Source: Tessaracoccus bendigoensis DSM 12906 (GTDB lineage: Bacteria; Actinomycetota; Actinomycetes; Propionibacteriales; Propionibacteriaceae). From it: a stretch of DNA of 39,600 nt. Positions 29,170-38,670 of this stretch are shown here, in pieces; position 1 is the stretch's first letter, and the number at the start of each line of letters is the position of its first letter. The position numbers and the translations under genes were made by a program. The notes beneath the pieces were generated by a model. The model did not search any database and had not been told where the DNA came from. It saw nothing but the letters and a program-made list of their open reading frames with translations. The DNA lies in the NCBI RefSeq assembly GCF_900141915.1, contig NZ_FQZG01000037.1, positions 1-39,600 of the forward strand, in the 5' to 3' direction.

Positions 29170-31599
29170 TCACTCGACGGCGAGGGTCTCCGTCGGTGTG
29201 GCGCCCGCCGCCCGACGACCAGGCAACACCGATGCGAGCACGGCCGCAGCCAGACACGCGAGGACCAGACCCGCCGTGTACCAGCCGTCCAGCGCGAAGA
29301 CCGTGGCCACCTCGATCGGCATCATGCCGAGCACCGAAGAGACGCCCAACCAGCCGAAGAACGACCCGCACGCGAGCCCTATCACGGTGCCGACGGCAAC
29401 CAGAGCGACCGCCTCGATCAGCAGCATCAGCCGCAGCCCGGAGCGCTGCATGCCAAGCGCCCTCAGCAACGCCGACTCGCGCTGCCTCTCGATCACCGAA
29501 AGACTCAGGGTGTTCGCGACCCCGACCAGTGCGATCAGCACCGCCACGCCGAGCAGCGCCGTCATGACGATCAGGACCACGTCGACGATCTGGGTGAACA
29601 GCGAAGCCATCATGGCGCCACCGTCGGTCACCTCGGCGCCCGGTTCGGCCTCGACCGCCCTGACCACCCGGTTCAGCGCGGTCACATCGGTCCGGTCTGT
29701 GAGCTTGACCCACAACGAGAGCGGCTCCGCTTCGCCGGCGAGTTGCGCGAAGGTGCCCGGTGAGACGATCGCCTCGTAGTAGGACACTTCGTCTGAGGGC
29801 TTGGCTACGAGGGTCAACGGACCGTCGACCCCCTGCAACTCGATGGTCGCACCGCCCCCGAGGGCAGAGCCATACGATGCGACGATCACCTCACCGTCGG
29901 CAGGCACCCGCGTGGCCTTCGGCTCGATGCCGAGCGCCTCATAGGCCTCCCGGGGTGAGAGCACCACGGCCGGGCGCTCGACCGTGTCGCCTGACGACCC
30001 GACGCGTTTGCCCTGCACCTCGACGGAGGTGGCCACGCCCGGCGTCTGGTCGATCTTCGCCTGGAACCCGGCGGGGACCCCGTCGGCGAACTGGATGGCC
30101 AGGTCGGTCGGATACGACTCGTTGATGGATTCCATCGCCGACGACCTTGAGGTGGCCAGCGCGACCTGCAACGTGACGATCAGGCCGACGGCCAGCATTA
30201 GCGCGGTCGCGGTCGAGGCGGCCCGCTGAGGGTTACGTGCCGAGTTGGTCAACGCGAGCCGTGTCGTCGGCCCGGCCCACCCGAACAGGCGCCCGGCGCG
30301 GCGCAGCAGTGGAGCGATGTACAGCGGCGCACCCCCGAGCACGCCGATGGTCAGGAAGATCCCTGCCGGGATGGCGTACCAGATGGCGTTGGCACCGTCG
30401 GTGCGGCTGAGTACCACCAGCACCGCCCCCGCCAGCATGGCCACCCCGCACACGACGATGCGGGTGATCGACGCCGCACGCCCCTGTGCAGCGGTGGGCA
30501 CCGTCTGCAGCGCTTCCAACGGTTTCCCTCTGGCCGCCTGCAGCGACGGCACGACGGCGGCCACGAACGTGGCGATCACGCCCGCGAGCCAAGCCAGCGA
30601 CAGTTCGGCGGGAGACAGCACGAGCCCGAAGAAGTTGGATTCGGTGACGAATCCGCCCAGCCATCCAACCAGCGTCCCGAGCCCCAGCCCTGCCAGAGAC
30701 CCGACTGCGCCGAGCAGCAGCGCCTCGACCATCAGACGGCCCATCACCTGCCCGGGCGAAGCGCCGACGGCGCGCAGCAGCCCGGTCTGACGGCGTCGCT
30801 GGGCGGCCAGGATGGTGAAGGTGTTGGCGATGGTGATGGCCCCGACCAGCAGCGCCACCGCCGCGAAGGCCTGCAGGAGGTACTTGAGGAAGTCGAAGCC
30901 GTCGCTGATGTCCAGCAGCGCCGCAGCCCTGGCCTGATCCCCGGTCTCGACCGTCATCCCGGGCCCGAACGGGCTCAACTGCTCCTCGACGGCCACCCGC
31001 GCCGCCTCGGCGGAGGCACCGGGCTGGAGCAGGACACCGAGGGACGAGACATAGCGCGCCTCCGGCGGGAACATCGTGTACCCCGTGGTCGCGAAGAGGG
31101 CCCTCGGGTCGTCGGTGATGCCCACCAACGTCAGCTCGGTGCCGCTGCCCTCGCCGGTCAAGATGTCGCCGACCGCGGCGTGCAGGTCTGCGGCCGCCGC
31201 GCGGGAGAGTCCGACCTCACTCGGGTTCTCAGGCAAGCGACCTTCAACGACCTGCGCCCAGCGTTGCCACGGCTCCGGGACGTCGTAGAGCGAGACCTGC
31301 GCGGTGCGCTCGCCATTGCTCAGATACGAGAATTGGGCCACGGCCACGGGCGCGACCTGCTCGACTCCGGCAACGGAGGCGACCCTTGCCTGAACCTCGC
31401 CGGGGGGCGAGTCGCCAACCGTGATGACGAGATCGGCCGTCGACAGCGGCAACGCCGAGGACCGCTGCATGGCGTACTGCTGCGAGTTGATGAACACCGA
31501 GATGGCGGAGATGAACCCGACGCTGATCGCGATGGCCAGGAGGGTCGCGACGTAGCGTCCAGGGTGGAGCCTCAGCTCACTGAGAGCGTGCCGCCACAT
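29170..31599 (-). CDS. ABC transporter permease with two FtsX domains (MacB-like)
   Basis: The 809-aa membrane protein begins with one N-terminal helix (RYVATLLAIAISVGFISAI) and a large extracytoplasmic region. A first three-helix FtsX domain (about 240-400) follows, then a second extracytoplasmic region and a C-terminal FtsX domain (about 680-800). This layout is typical of actinobacterial exporters of lipids, antibiotics or peptides. Its start shares one base with the ATPase stop, so both are translated together. The substrate is unknown. Confidence 0.88.
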   Translation of the reverse strand: MWRHALSELRLHPGRYVATLLAIAISVGFISAISVFINSQQYAMQRSSALPLSTADLVITVGDSPPGEVQARVASVAGVEQVAPVAVAQFSYLSNGERTAQVSLYDVPEPWQRWAQVVEGRLPENPSEVGLSRAAAADLHAAVGDILTGEGSGTELTLVGITDDPRALFATTGYTMFPPEARYVSSLGVLLQPGASAEAARVAVEEQLSPFGPGMTVETGDQARAAALLDISDGFDFLKYLLQAFAAVALLVGAITIANTFTILAAQRRRQTGLLRAVGASPGQVMGRLMVEALLLGAVGSLAGLGLGTLVGWLGGFVTESNFFGLVLSPAELSLAWLAGVIATFVAAVVPSLQAARGKPLEALQTVPTAAQGRAASITRIVVCGVAMLAGAVLVVLSRTDGANAIWYAIPAGIFLTIGVLGGAPLYIAPLLRRAGRLFGWAGPTTRLALTNSARNPQRAASTATALMLAVGLIVTLQVALATSRSSAMESINESYPTDLAIQFADGVPAGFQAKIDQTPGVATSVEVQGKRVGSSGDTVERPAVVLSPREAYEALGIEPKATRVPADGEVIVASYGSALGGGATIELQGVDGPLTLVAKPSDEVSYYEAIVSPGTFAQLAGEAEPLSLWVKLTDRTDVTALNRVVRAVEAEPGAEVTDGGAMMASLFTQIVDVVLIVMTALLGVAVLIALVGVANTLSLSVIERQRESALLRALGMQRSGLRLMLLIEAVALVAVGTVIGLACGSFFGWLGVSSVLGMMPIEVATVFALDGWYTAGLVLACLAAAVLASVLPGRRAAGATPTETLAVE

Positions 31600-32333
31600 C
31601 AGAGAACCACTGCGTTGACAAGCGCGAACACCGATTCTGCCGTCGGGTCTGGGATGTCGTCGACGAGGCGGCCGTCGAGCAGCATCAGGGCCCGGTCGGC
31701 GTAGGCGGCTGCGGCCGGGTCGTGGGTGACCATGATGATGGTCTGCCCGTGCTCCCGCGCCTGCCGCTGCAGGTAGCCGAGCAGCGCTGCGCCGGTGCGT
31801 TGGTCAAGCGCCCCTGTCGGTTCGTCGGCGAAGACCACCTCGGGGTTTCCGATCAGGGCCCTGGCCACCGCTACCCGCTGCTGCTGGCCGCCCGAGAGCT
31901 GGCTTGGACGGTGCCTGAGCCGGTCGCTCAGCCCGAGAGACGCCGTCAGTTGTCCGAGAAGAGCCTTCTCGACCTTCCTGCCCGCCAACTCAAGCGGCAG
32001 CGTGATGTTCTGCTCCGCCGTCAGGGTCGGCAGCAGGTTGAACGACTGGAAGACAAACCCGATGCGGTCGCGGCGCACCCGGGTGACCGCCCGCTCCGGC
32101 AACCGTGCGATGTTGTCGCCACCCACGAACACGTCTCCGGAGGTGGGGCGGTCCAGGCCCGCCATGCAGTGCATCAGCGTCGACTTGCCCGATCCCGAGG
32201 GACCCATGATCGCGGTGAAGCTGCCCCGCTCGATCGCGACGCTGACGTCGTCGACGGCCACGACGGGTTGCTCACCCAGGCCGAAGACCTTGGTGAGGTT
32301 CTGCGCCGCACAGGCGGGTTGCGTCGAGCTCAT
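31599..32333 (-). CDS. ABC transporter ATP-binding protein (MacB/LolD-type)
   Basis: The 244-aa ATPase shows Walker [10 protein letters not shown], the LSGGQQQR signature, Walker [13 protein letters not shown] and the H-loop VTHD. This group drives FtsX-type permeases. I chose the ATG at 32333 ([13 protein letters not shown]), 6 nt after GAGGAAGG; an upstream start is open but lacks a ribosome site. The gene is divergent from mntH. Confidence 0.92.
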   Translation of the reverse strand: MSSTQPACAAQNLTKVFGLGEQPVVAVDDVSVAIERGSFTAIMGPSGSGKSTLMHCMAGLDRPTSGDVFVGGDNIARLPERAVTRVRRDRIGFVFQSFNLLPTLTAEQNITLPLELAGRKVEKALLGQLTASLGLSDRLRHRPSQLSGGQQQRVAVARALIGNPEVVFADEPTGALDQRTGAALLGYLQRQAREHGQTIIMVTHDPAAAAYADRALMLLDGRLVDDIPDPTAESVFALVNAVVL

Positions 32334-32419
32334 GGTGGACCTTCCTCGGGGTGACGTGTCGACGCTATCGCAGCCCACGGACAGATCGGATCGGCTCATC
32401 GTCACGGGACGGAGGCCCG

Positions 32420-32477
32420 GTTGGGACCAGAGTCCGACTGGAACTGGTCCGAAGTGTTACCCAACAGCGTTTAGGAT
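32420..32477 (+). promoter_or_regulatory. Candidate mntH promoter/operator region
   Basis: An outer pair GTTGGG/CCCAAC (32420-32425, 32460-32465) encloses a perfect 7-bp pair GGACCAG/CTGGTCC (32424-32430, 32444-32450). TAGGAT (32472-32477) is a fair -10 box only 8 nt before the ATG, and no ribosome site is present, which suggests a leaderless mRNA. The dyad would then be a regulator site rather than RNA. A metal regulator such as MntR is a guess. Confidence 0.4.
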
Positions 32478-32485
32478 CGGTGCCT

Positions 32486-33688
32486 ATGCAGCGCCGGACG
32501 ATCGCCCTACTGGGCCCAGCCTTCGTCGCCGCCCTCGCATATGTCGACCCGGGCAACGTTGCGGCCAACCTCAGCGCGGGTGCTGAATACGGTTATCTGC
32601 TGGTCTGGGCGCTCGTCCTAGCCTGCCTCATGGCGATGCTCGTGCAGTACCTCTCAGCGAAGCTGGGGGTCGTGTCGGGACGCTCGTTGAGCGAACTGAT
32701 CCGCGAAGACCTGAACGGGCGGAAGCACCGGAAACTGTGGCGGGTCGGCTATGCCGCGCAGGCCGTCGCGGTTGCGGTCGCGACCGACCTGGCCGAGGTC
32801 GTCGGCGGTGCGATCGCGCTGAATCTATTGTTCGGGCTGCCGATGTGGTTGGGGGCGATCATCGTCGGGGGGATCGCGATCGCCTCCCTGAACTGGATGA
32901 GGCAGCGGGGGGAGCACTTCTTCGAGGTCCTTATGGCCGCGGTGCTCGCGGTGATCGCGATCGGGTTCCTCGCCACCCTCTTCTGGCTTCCACCCGACCC
33001 TGCGGCAACGCTGAACGGGCTGCTCCCCCGCTTCGCGGACGCAGGTTCGGTACAACTGGCAGCGGCCATGCTGGGCGCAACGGTGATGCCGCACGCCATC
33101 TATCTGCATTCGGCGCTGGCGAAGGATCGCCATGCCACCTCCGGCGAGACCGTCAACCGCCTGCTGAAGGTGCAGCGGATCGACGTGGCGGTGGCTTTGA
33201 CGATCGCGGCGGCGGTCAACGTGTCGATGCTGCTGTTCGCGGCGTCAGGGCTGCGAGGGTCGTCCATCGACTCGATCGAGGGGGCATACAAGGAGATCGG
33301 TCAACTTGTCGGGGCACTGCCCGCGACGGTGTTCGCCGTCGGTCTGCTCGTCTCCGGGATCGGCTCGGCCATCGTCGGCACCGATGCGGGGGCAGGGATG
33401 GTGCATGATTTCGTTTCGCCGAGGATCACGGCGACCGTCCGCCGTCTCGTGACGCTGGTGCCCGCCGTCGGCGTGCTGGTCGCAGGGCTGCACGCGACGC
33501 AGGCGCTGGTTCAGTCGCAGCTGGTGTTGAGCTTCGGGATCGCATTCGCCCTTGTGCCGTTGGCGATGCTCACGTCGAGCCGTCGGGTGATGGGTGTTCA
33601 TCGGAGCCCACCTTGGTTGGCGGCCCTGGCCTGGATGGTCGTCGGCGCGGTCGTCGCGCTGAACGTGGCGGTCCTGGTCACCGCCTGA
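32486..33688 (+). CDS. mntH: NRAMP-family divalent metal transporter (manganese uptake)
   Basis: The 400-aa membrane protein has the NRAMP signatures [12 protein letters not shown] in helix 1 and [15 protein letters not shown] in helix 6, both metal-binding. About eleven hydrophobic helices follow one another across the protein. NRAMP proteins import Mn2+ (and Fe2+) with protons. It is the only large plus-strand gene in the middle of the window. Two 86-bp repeats follow its stop codon. Confidence 0.93.
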   Translation: MQRRTIALLGPAFVAALAYVDPGNVAANLSAGAEYGYLLVWALVLACLMAMLVQYLSAKLGVVSGRSLSELIREDLNGRKHRKLWRVGYAAQAVAVAVATDLAEVVGGAIALNLLFGLPMWLGAIIVGGIAIASLNWMRQRGEHFFEVLMAAVLAVIAIGFLATLFWLPPDPAATLNGLLPRFADAGSVQLAAAMLGATVMPHAIYLHSALAKDRHATSGETVNRLLKVQRIDVAVALTIAAAVNVSMLLFAASGLRGSSIDSIEGAYKEIGQLVGALPATVFAVGLLVSGIGSAIVGTDAGAGMVHDFVSPRITATVRRLVTLVPAVGVLVAGLHATQALVQSQLVLSFGIAFALVPLAMLTSSRRVMGVHRSPPWLAALAWMVVGAVVALNVAVLVTA

Positions 33689-33716
33689 AATGGGCGCTCG
33701 GCGAGGGTGCGGGTTT

Positions 33717-33802
33717 GAGCAGGATTTGCTAGTCAAAGACGCGGCAGCGGCATCGTCAGCAGACAACACGTCGTTCGGCTCAATGAACAGCGGATCCTGC
33801 TC
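33717..33802 (+). repeat. 86-bp interspersed repeat, family 1, copy 4
   Basis: Same 86-bp layout with GAGCAGGATTT and GGATCCTGCTC ends and the CATCGTCAGCAGACAAC core. It begins 28 bp after the mntH stop codon. It and copy 5 form a direct pair with 160-bp spacing in the convergent mntH/prs gap, where they could end transcription from both sides. Confidence 0.9.
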
Positions 33803-33876
33803 AAATCCCTCCTACGACGCCGCCAAGGCCCGACCAGCAGATCGAGCCCGCGAGACCGGGATCGGCAACAGGATTT

Positions 33877-33962
33877 GAGCAGGATCCACCAGTCAAACAG
33901 GCTGATCCAGCATCGTCAGCAGACAACGCGACCTTCCGCTCGATGAGTAGCGGATCCTGCTC
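33877..33962 (+). repeat. 86-bp interspersed repeat, family 1, copy 5
   Basis: Same layout with perfect 11-bp ends GAGCAGGATCC and GGATCCTGCTC and the CATCGTCAGCAGACAAC core. It lies 41 bp beyond the prs stop codon. Apart from copies 4 and 5, nothing recognisable is seen in the 315-bp gap. Confidence 0.9.
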
Positions 33963-34003
33963 ATTCCCGGGAGCCCACGCAGCCCCGACGGCGACCCAGT
34001 AGC

Positions 34004-34978
34004 TCAGGCCTGCCCGCCGAACAGCGACGTGACCGAACCGTCGAGGAAGACCGCGTTGATCGCCTTGGCGATCAACGGCGCGATCGACAGCACCGTCAAG
34101 TTCTTGATCGGTTCGGTGGTACGGATCGGCAACGTGTTGGTGACGATGACCTCTTCCATGCAAGAACCGTTGAGCCGGACGGCCGCCGGCCCGGAGAACA
34201 CCGGGTGGGTGGCGGCCGCGATGACCCGCTTCGCGCCACGCTCCCGCAGCGCCTCGGCGGCCTGCGCGATCGTGCCTGCGGTGTCGATCATGTCGTCGAC
34301 CAGGAGACAGGTCTGGCCTTCCACGTCACCGACGACCTCGTGTACCGCGACGGTGTTGGCCTTGTTGACGTCGCGCCGCTTGTGGATGATCGCGAGCGGG
34401 CAGCCGAGCCGGTCGGTCCACATGTCGGCCAGGCGCACCCGGCCCGCATCGGGCGAGACGATGCACATCTCTGACGCGTCGTACTTGGCGGCCACATAGT
34501 CGGCCAGCACCGGAAGCCCCCAGAGGTGGTCGACGGGGCCGTCGAAGAAGCCCTGGATCTGCGAGGCGTGCAGGTCGACGGACATGATCCGGTCGGCACC
34601 CGCCGCCCGGTACAGGTCGGCGACCAGGCGCGCCGAGATGGGTTCGCGTCCCAGGTGCTTCTTGTCCTGGCGCGCATACGGGTAGAAGGGGGCCACCACC
34701 GTGATCCGCTTGGCTGAGGCGCGCTTCAGCGCGTCCACCATGATCAGCTGCTCCATGATCCACTCGTTCACGGGCGCGGTGTGGGACTGGATCACGAAAG
34801 CGTCGCAGCCACGCACCGACTCCTCGAACCGGACGTAGATCTCGGAGTTCGCATAGGTGAGTGCCCTGGTCGGCACGAGCGGCTGTTCCATGAGCGCAGA
34901 CACTTCCTGCGCGAGTTCAGGAAAGGCGCGCCCGCTGAAAAGCATCAGGTGCTTGTCGTTCTTGGCGATCTGAGTCAT
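34004..34978 (-). CDS. prs: Ribose-phosphate pyrophosphokinase
   Basis: The 324-aa protein makes PRPP from ribose 5-phosphate and ATP. It shows LFSGRAFPELAQEV, YPYARQDKKH, SVDLHASQIQGFFDGPVDHL and the PRPP-binding loop CLLVDDMIDTAGTI. I chose the ATG at 34978 (MTQIAKND), which overlaps the ribosome site in the end of glmU (4-bp gap). glmU-prs is a conserved actinobacterial pair. Confidence 0.95.
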   Translation of the reverse strand: MTQIAKNDKHLMLFSGRAFPELAQEVSALMEQPLVPTRALTYANSEIYVRFEESVRGCDAFVIQSHTAPVNEWIMEQLIMVDALKRASAKRITVVAPFYPYARQDKKHLGREPISARLVADLYRAAGADRIMSVDLHASQIQGFFDGPVDHLWGLPVLADYVAAKYDASEMCIVSPDAGRVRLADMWTDRLGCPLAIIHKRRDVNKANTVAVHEVVGDVEGQTCLLVDDMIDTAGTIAQAAEALRERGAKRVIAAATHPVFSGPAAVRLNGSCMEEVIVTNTLPIRTTEPIKNLTVLSIAPLIAKAINAVFLDGSVTSLFGGQA

Positions 34979-34982
34979 CTGG

Positions 34983-36449
34983 TCAGGCCTTCTTCTCTCG
35001 TGACTCGAGCACTGCTGGGTGGATCGCCCCACTCGATTCGGCCGCCGCAGCCGCCTGCTTCGATTCGGGACGACGATCGTTTACCCATCCTTCGACGTTG
35101 CGCTGCCTGCCGCGCGCCACCCCGAGCGCGCCGGCGGGGACGTCGTCGGTTACGGCAGAACCGGCGGCGACCAGCGCGCCGTCGCCGATGTCGACCGGCG
35201 CGACGAGGACGGAGTTGGACCCCACGAATGCGTTCTTTCCAACGTGGGAGGTGGATTTGTAGATGCCGTCGTAGTTGGCGAAAATCGTGCCGGCGCCGAT
35301 GTTGGCCCCGTCGTCGACCACCGCGTCACCGCAGTAGGCCAGGTGAGGCACCTTCGCGCCGTCGCCGATCTGCGCATTCTTGGTCTCGACGAAGGCGCCG
35401 ATCTTCCCGGAAGTTCCAAGTATCGTGCCGGGGCGAAGGTAGGAGAACGGCCCGACGTTGGCGTTGTCGCCGATGACGGCGAAGGATCCGTGCGTACGGA
35501 TCACCTCGGCACCCTCCCCCACCTCGACGTTCATCAGGCTGGTGTCAGGGCCGATGACAGCACCGCTACGGACAGTCGTTGCACCCTGCAGGATCACGCC
35601 GGGAAGGAGCGTCACGTCGGGCGCAAGGTCGACGTCGACGTCGATCCACACGCTCGGCGGGTCGATCATGGTCACGCCCTGCAACATCCAGGAGTCGCGG
35701 ATCCGACGGTTCATCTCCGCGTTCATCCGTGCGAGTTGGATGCGGTCGTTTACGCCCTCGGTCTGCCACACGTCATCGATGCGGTGGGCTCCGACCCGCC
35801 CCGAACGCTGCGCGGCGAAGTGGACGACGTCGGTGAGGTACTGCTCGCCCTGCGAGTTGTCTGTGGTCAGCGACGCGAGGCCCGCCCGCAGCGTCGCGGC
35901 GTCGAAGACGTAGATGCCCGAGTTGATCTCGTTGATCTGGAGTTGCGCCTCGGTTGCGTCCTTGTGTTCGACGATCCCGGTGACGTTGCCGCCGTCGCGG
36001 ACGATGCGGCCGTAGCCGGTCGGGTCGTCGACGACGGCGGTGAGCACCGTGACCGCATTCAGGTTGCCACGGTGGGTGGCGACGAGGTCGCGCAGCGTGT
36101 CGCCGGTGAGCATCGGGACGTCGGCGTAGGTGACCACCACCTCGCCGTCGAGGTCGCCGAGCGCCGCAAGCCCGCAGGCGACGGCGTGCCCGGTGCCGAG
36201 TTGCTGTTCCTGAACGGCGGTGCTGACAGCCTCAGACAGCTTTTCGAGGTGCTCCTCAACCTGTTCGCGCTGGTGACCGACGACGACCACGAGGTGACCG
36301 GGGTCGAGGGCGGCCGCGGCGGAGACCGCGAAGCTGAGCATCGATTTGCCCGCGATCTCGTGCAGCAGTTTGGACTTGGTGGACTTCATGCGGGTCCCGC
36401 CTCCAGCGGCGAGAACCACGACGGCGGCGACTGGCGCGTCGGTGGACAA
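34983..36449 (-). CDS. glmU: Bifunctional GlmU: GlcN-1-P acetyltransferase / GlcNAc-1-P uridyltransferase
   Basis: The 488-aa protein makes UDP-GlcNAc for cell wall synthesis. The uridyltransferase domain has LAAGGGTRMKSTKSKLLHEI, EQQLGTGHAV and TYADVPML. The C-terminal left-handed beta-helix has many hexapeptide turns (GPFSYLRPGT, YCGDAVVDDGANIGAGTIFA). I chose a TTG start at 36449, 6 nt after AGGAG; longer frames have no ribosome site. The C-terminus extends about 30 residues past the helix and is Ala-rich. Confidence 0.94.
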   Translation of the reverse strand: MSTDAPVAAVVVLAAGGGTRMKSTKSKLLHEIAGKSMLSFAVSAAAALDPGHLVVVVGHQREQVEEHLEKLSEAVSTAVQEQQLGTGHAVACGLAALGDLDGEVVVTYADVPMLTGDTLRDLVATHRGNLNAVTVLTAVVDDPTGYGRIVRDGGNVTGIVEHKDATEAQLQINEINSGIYVFDAATLRAGLASLTTDNSQGEQYLTDVVHFAAQRSGRVGAHRIDDVWQTEGVNDRIQLARMNAEMNRRIRDSWMLQGVTMIDPPSVWIDVDVDLAPDVTLLPGVILQGATTVRSGAVIGPDTSLMNVEVGEGAEVIRTHGSFAVIGDNANVGPFSYLRPGTILGTSGKIGAFVETKNAQIGDGAKVPHLAYCGDAVVDDGANIGAGTIFANYDGIYKSTSHVGKNAFVGSNSVLVAPVDIGDGALVAAGSAVTDDVPAGALGVARGRQRNVEGWVNDRRPESKQAAAAAESSGAIHPAVLESREKKA

Positions 36450-36597
36450 CGGCTTCTCCTTCTCAGGCCAACAGTCGATCCGGACGGGTACCCCGCCTCC
36501 GGAAGGAGGTCGACGGCCCACGCTCAGAGTCGCTTCGCATCATACGTGGTTCGGCGCATCCCTGCCGAGTCGGCGTCGGTCGCACCGCATGCCACCG

Positions 36598-37398
36598 TCA
36601 ATCGGCCCCTCCATCATGCCTCGGTGCTTGTCGGGGCGCGATCTCGGCCATCACGAAGTAGTGGTCAGAAGACGCGCCGCCCGACCAGTCGTCGATGAGC
36701 TTGAGCCGGGTCACGACCGCCCCGCGGGTGAGGATGTAGTCCAGCCAGGAGTCGCCGACCGGGTCGTCTCCGACGTATGGGTTCGACGCCGCGAAACTGG
36801 AACGGCTGCGCGACAACTGCAGCCATGGGTTGGTGAGCCCGCCGAGTTCCAGGAGCCGTGCCACCGGCGGCGAGTCCGGGGTCGCGTTGAGGTCTCCGCA
36901 GACGACCAGCGCCTCGTCCGGGTCGGCGACGCCCAACTCGTGGACAAGGGCGCCAACGAACTGGGCCTGGGAGAAGCGCAGCGTCGTGCTTGAGGGATGG
37001 TAGGCGAGGTGGGTGTTGAGGATGCCGAGCCGACGGTCCCCCCAGGGGATGCGCACGTATTGGACTGCCCTTGTCGGCTCGAACTCCGGCTCACCGTCGG
37101 GCAGATGGTACGTCCGCACTTCCTCGGCCGCTGCCCTCGTGGCGATGGCGAGACCCTCCGCGCCACCGCTCCACGACGCGGCGACGCTGTAGTGGATCCG
37201 GTAGTTGGCCAACGCCGGTACGAGGTCGAGTTGTAGCCCAGATATGGACCCGGGCAACGGTCGGACCTCCTGCATCGCCACCACGTCTGGTCTGTAGGAG
37301 TCGATGATGTCGGAGAACTGCCGCATCCTCGGCTGAAGCGGCGCGTTCAGATTCCACAGGTTCGCTGACATCACCGTCAGCGGTTTCGGTTCGGCCAC
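36598..37398 (-). CDS. Endonuclease/exonuclease/phosphatase family hydrolase
   Basis: The 266-aa protein has the EEP fold signatures: SANLWNLN, VVAMQEVRP with the metal glutamate, ILNTHLAYHP, VVCGDLNATPDSPP and the final SSDHYFVMAEI. This fold covers DNases, sphingomyelinases and inositol-phosphate phosphatases. No signal peptide is seen, so it is probably cytoplasmic. The substrate cannot be assigned from sequence. Confidence 0.85.
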   Translation of the reverse strand: MAEPKPLTVMSANLWNLNAPLQPRMRQFSDIIDSYRPDVVAMQEVRPLPGSISGLQLDLVPALANYRIHYSVAASWSGGAEGLAIATRAAAEEVRTYHLPDGEPEFEPTRAVQYVRIPWGDRRLGILNTHLAYHPSSTTLRFSQAQFVGALVHELGVADPDEALVVCGDLNATPDSPPVARLLELGGLTNPWLQLSRSRSSFAASNPYVGDDPVGDSWLDYILTRGAVVTRLKLIDDWSGGASSDHYFVMAEIAPRQAPRHDGGAD

Positions 37399-37543
37399 GG
37401 TCTGGTCCTTTATCGCTCTGAGTCCGCACCAATCTAGTCGCGTTCAGGCCTGGGACGGGGCTGGGTGTGCACAGATCTCTGTATGCGTCGAGGCGGACCT
37501 GTATAGCGCCTGCCTCCACGGATGGAGAGATTTGTGCACGGCC

Positions 37544-37611
37544 CTGTTGTGATGAGACCATCCGCAACTGCGATTCCTGCGGCGCCGGCCGGCTCCTTGA
37601 GCTGCGACAGG
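37544..37611. repeat. 68-bp repeat, family 3, copy A
   Basis: It shares about 60 of 68 bases with 38189-38256 in direct orientation: CCTGTTGTG at the left end, ATTCCTGCGGCGCCGG in the middle and GCTGCGACAG at the right end. The ends are partly complementary (CTGTTGTG, CTGCGACAG). With copy B it brackets the tandem array at 37709-38107. Confidence 0.75.
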
Positions 37612-37615
37612 GGCG

Positions 37616-37681
37616 CGAAACCTGGGCCGACGCTGCCGAACCAGGGCCCGTGAATCCGAGTCCGCGAAACCTGGGCCGACG
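37616..37681. repeat. Short direct repeats beside family-3 copy A
   Basis: GCGAAACCTGGGCCGACG occurs at 37616 and again at 37664, and GAATCCGA(G/A)(T/G)CCGCG occurs twice nearby. This looks like local duplication. No gene is supported here. Confidence 0.6.
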
Positions 37682-37708
37682 AATCCGAAGCCGCGCGTAC
37701 CCAGGGCT

Positions 37709-38107
37709 GCGAAAATCGACCAGTGGTCACTTCTGATCCGTCTTGCCAGGAAAACCGGCCAATGCCCAAAGGCTGACGTCGCACCCCACGCCCCGACGGC
37801 AGGGCACTGGCCGATACTCGACCCCAGACACCCCAAAATCGACCTGTGGCCGATCCTCGTGACCAGACAGGGCAAAATCGGCCACTACCCAGACGCCGAC
37901 GCCGCATCCCACGCCCGGACGGCAGGGCACTGGCCGATACTCGACCCCAGACACCCCAAAATCGACCAGTGGCCGATCCTCGTGACCAGACAAGCCAAAA
38001 CCGGCCACTACCCAGACGCCGACACCGCACCCACGCCCCGACGGCAGGGCACTGGCCGATACTCGACCCCAGACGGAGCAGAATCGACCAGTGGCCGATT
38101 TTCGTCG
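37709..38107. repeat. Tandem repeat array, 122/123-bp unit
   Basis: GACGGCAGGGCACTGGCCGA recurs at 37795, 37918 and 38040, giving periods of 123 and 122 bp, with a degenerate partial unit before the first. Each unit contains an imperfect palindrome of the type AATCGACCAGTGGCCGATT. About 3.2 units are present. The minus strand stays open through the array because 123 is a multiple of three; I do not take it as coding. Confidence 0.85.
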
Positions 38108-38188
38108 CTCCGAAGCGCCGGTGGCACAAGCCCGGGCGGGCCCGGGCGAGGCCGGGCCGGGCCGGACCAGGCCAGGCCATGCCGGTGT

Positions 38189-38256
38189 CCTGTTGTGGCG
38201 AGATCATCCGCAACCTCGATTCCTGCGGCGCCGGTCGGCTCCTTCAGCTGCGACAG
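38189..38256. repeat. 68-bp repeat, family 3, copy B
   Basis: Direct copy of 37544-37611 at 645-bp spacing, exactly equal in length. A GGGCC-rich low-complexity run (38128-38180) lies just before it. Confidence 0.75.
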
Positions 38257-38440
38257 TGCCGTGATCGATCCCCGTCCCACTCCGGGCCCGACGTGAGGTC
38301 GGCAACCAGCTTGACGGTCGACCGAGGCCTCGTCCTGACCGGGAGGAGACAGCCGACCTCACCGTCGTGCTGCGTGCGCAACCTGCATCGCCAAGCCCGG
38401 GCCCCACCGGCCGGGCGTTCCGCCTTACCAATGGCTATTC

Positions 38441-38522
38441 TGGCTCCCCGGGCAGGAGTCGAACCTGCTGCGCTAATCCTGATTCAAAGTCAGGCGGGCC
38501 CTACCGAAAGACCAACCGGGGA
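38441..38522 (-). tRNA. tRNA-Gln (anticodon UUG), slightly atypical
   Basis: Acceptor arms TCCCCGG and CCGGGGA pair fully, discriminator G and CCA are encoded. The anticodon arm is CCTGA-CTTTGAA-TCAGG with anticodon TTG. The T arm is GCAGG-TTCGACT-CCTGC. The 82-nt length is long: nine nucleotides separate the anticodon and T stems, and the D loop begins with T instead of the usual A14. A tRNA-Gln upstream of glmU is usual in actinobacteria, which supports the call. Confidence 0.8.
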
Positions 38523-38670
38523 ACGACCCTCGCGGGCCGAAGCCTGAGTCTATCGTCAGGTGGGGCGACTCGACCAACCCGACCGGTTGTCCACAGACAA
38601 GAACCAAATCGGTGTTTGGGGCACCGACCGGCGGATAGTGGATACAACCAGCCTTTAGGGAGGAGATGCC

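Noticed and set aside
37434..38213. Long open frame of about 259 codons on the minus strand through the tandem array
   Set aside because: It is open because the 123-bp unit is a multiple of three and the DNA is GC-rich. Composition is Trp/Arg/Gly-rich and unlike a protein, and there is no ribosome site.
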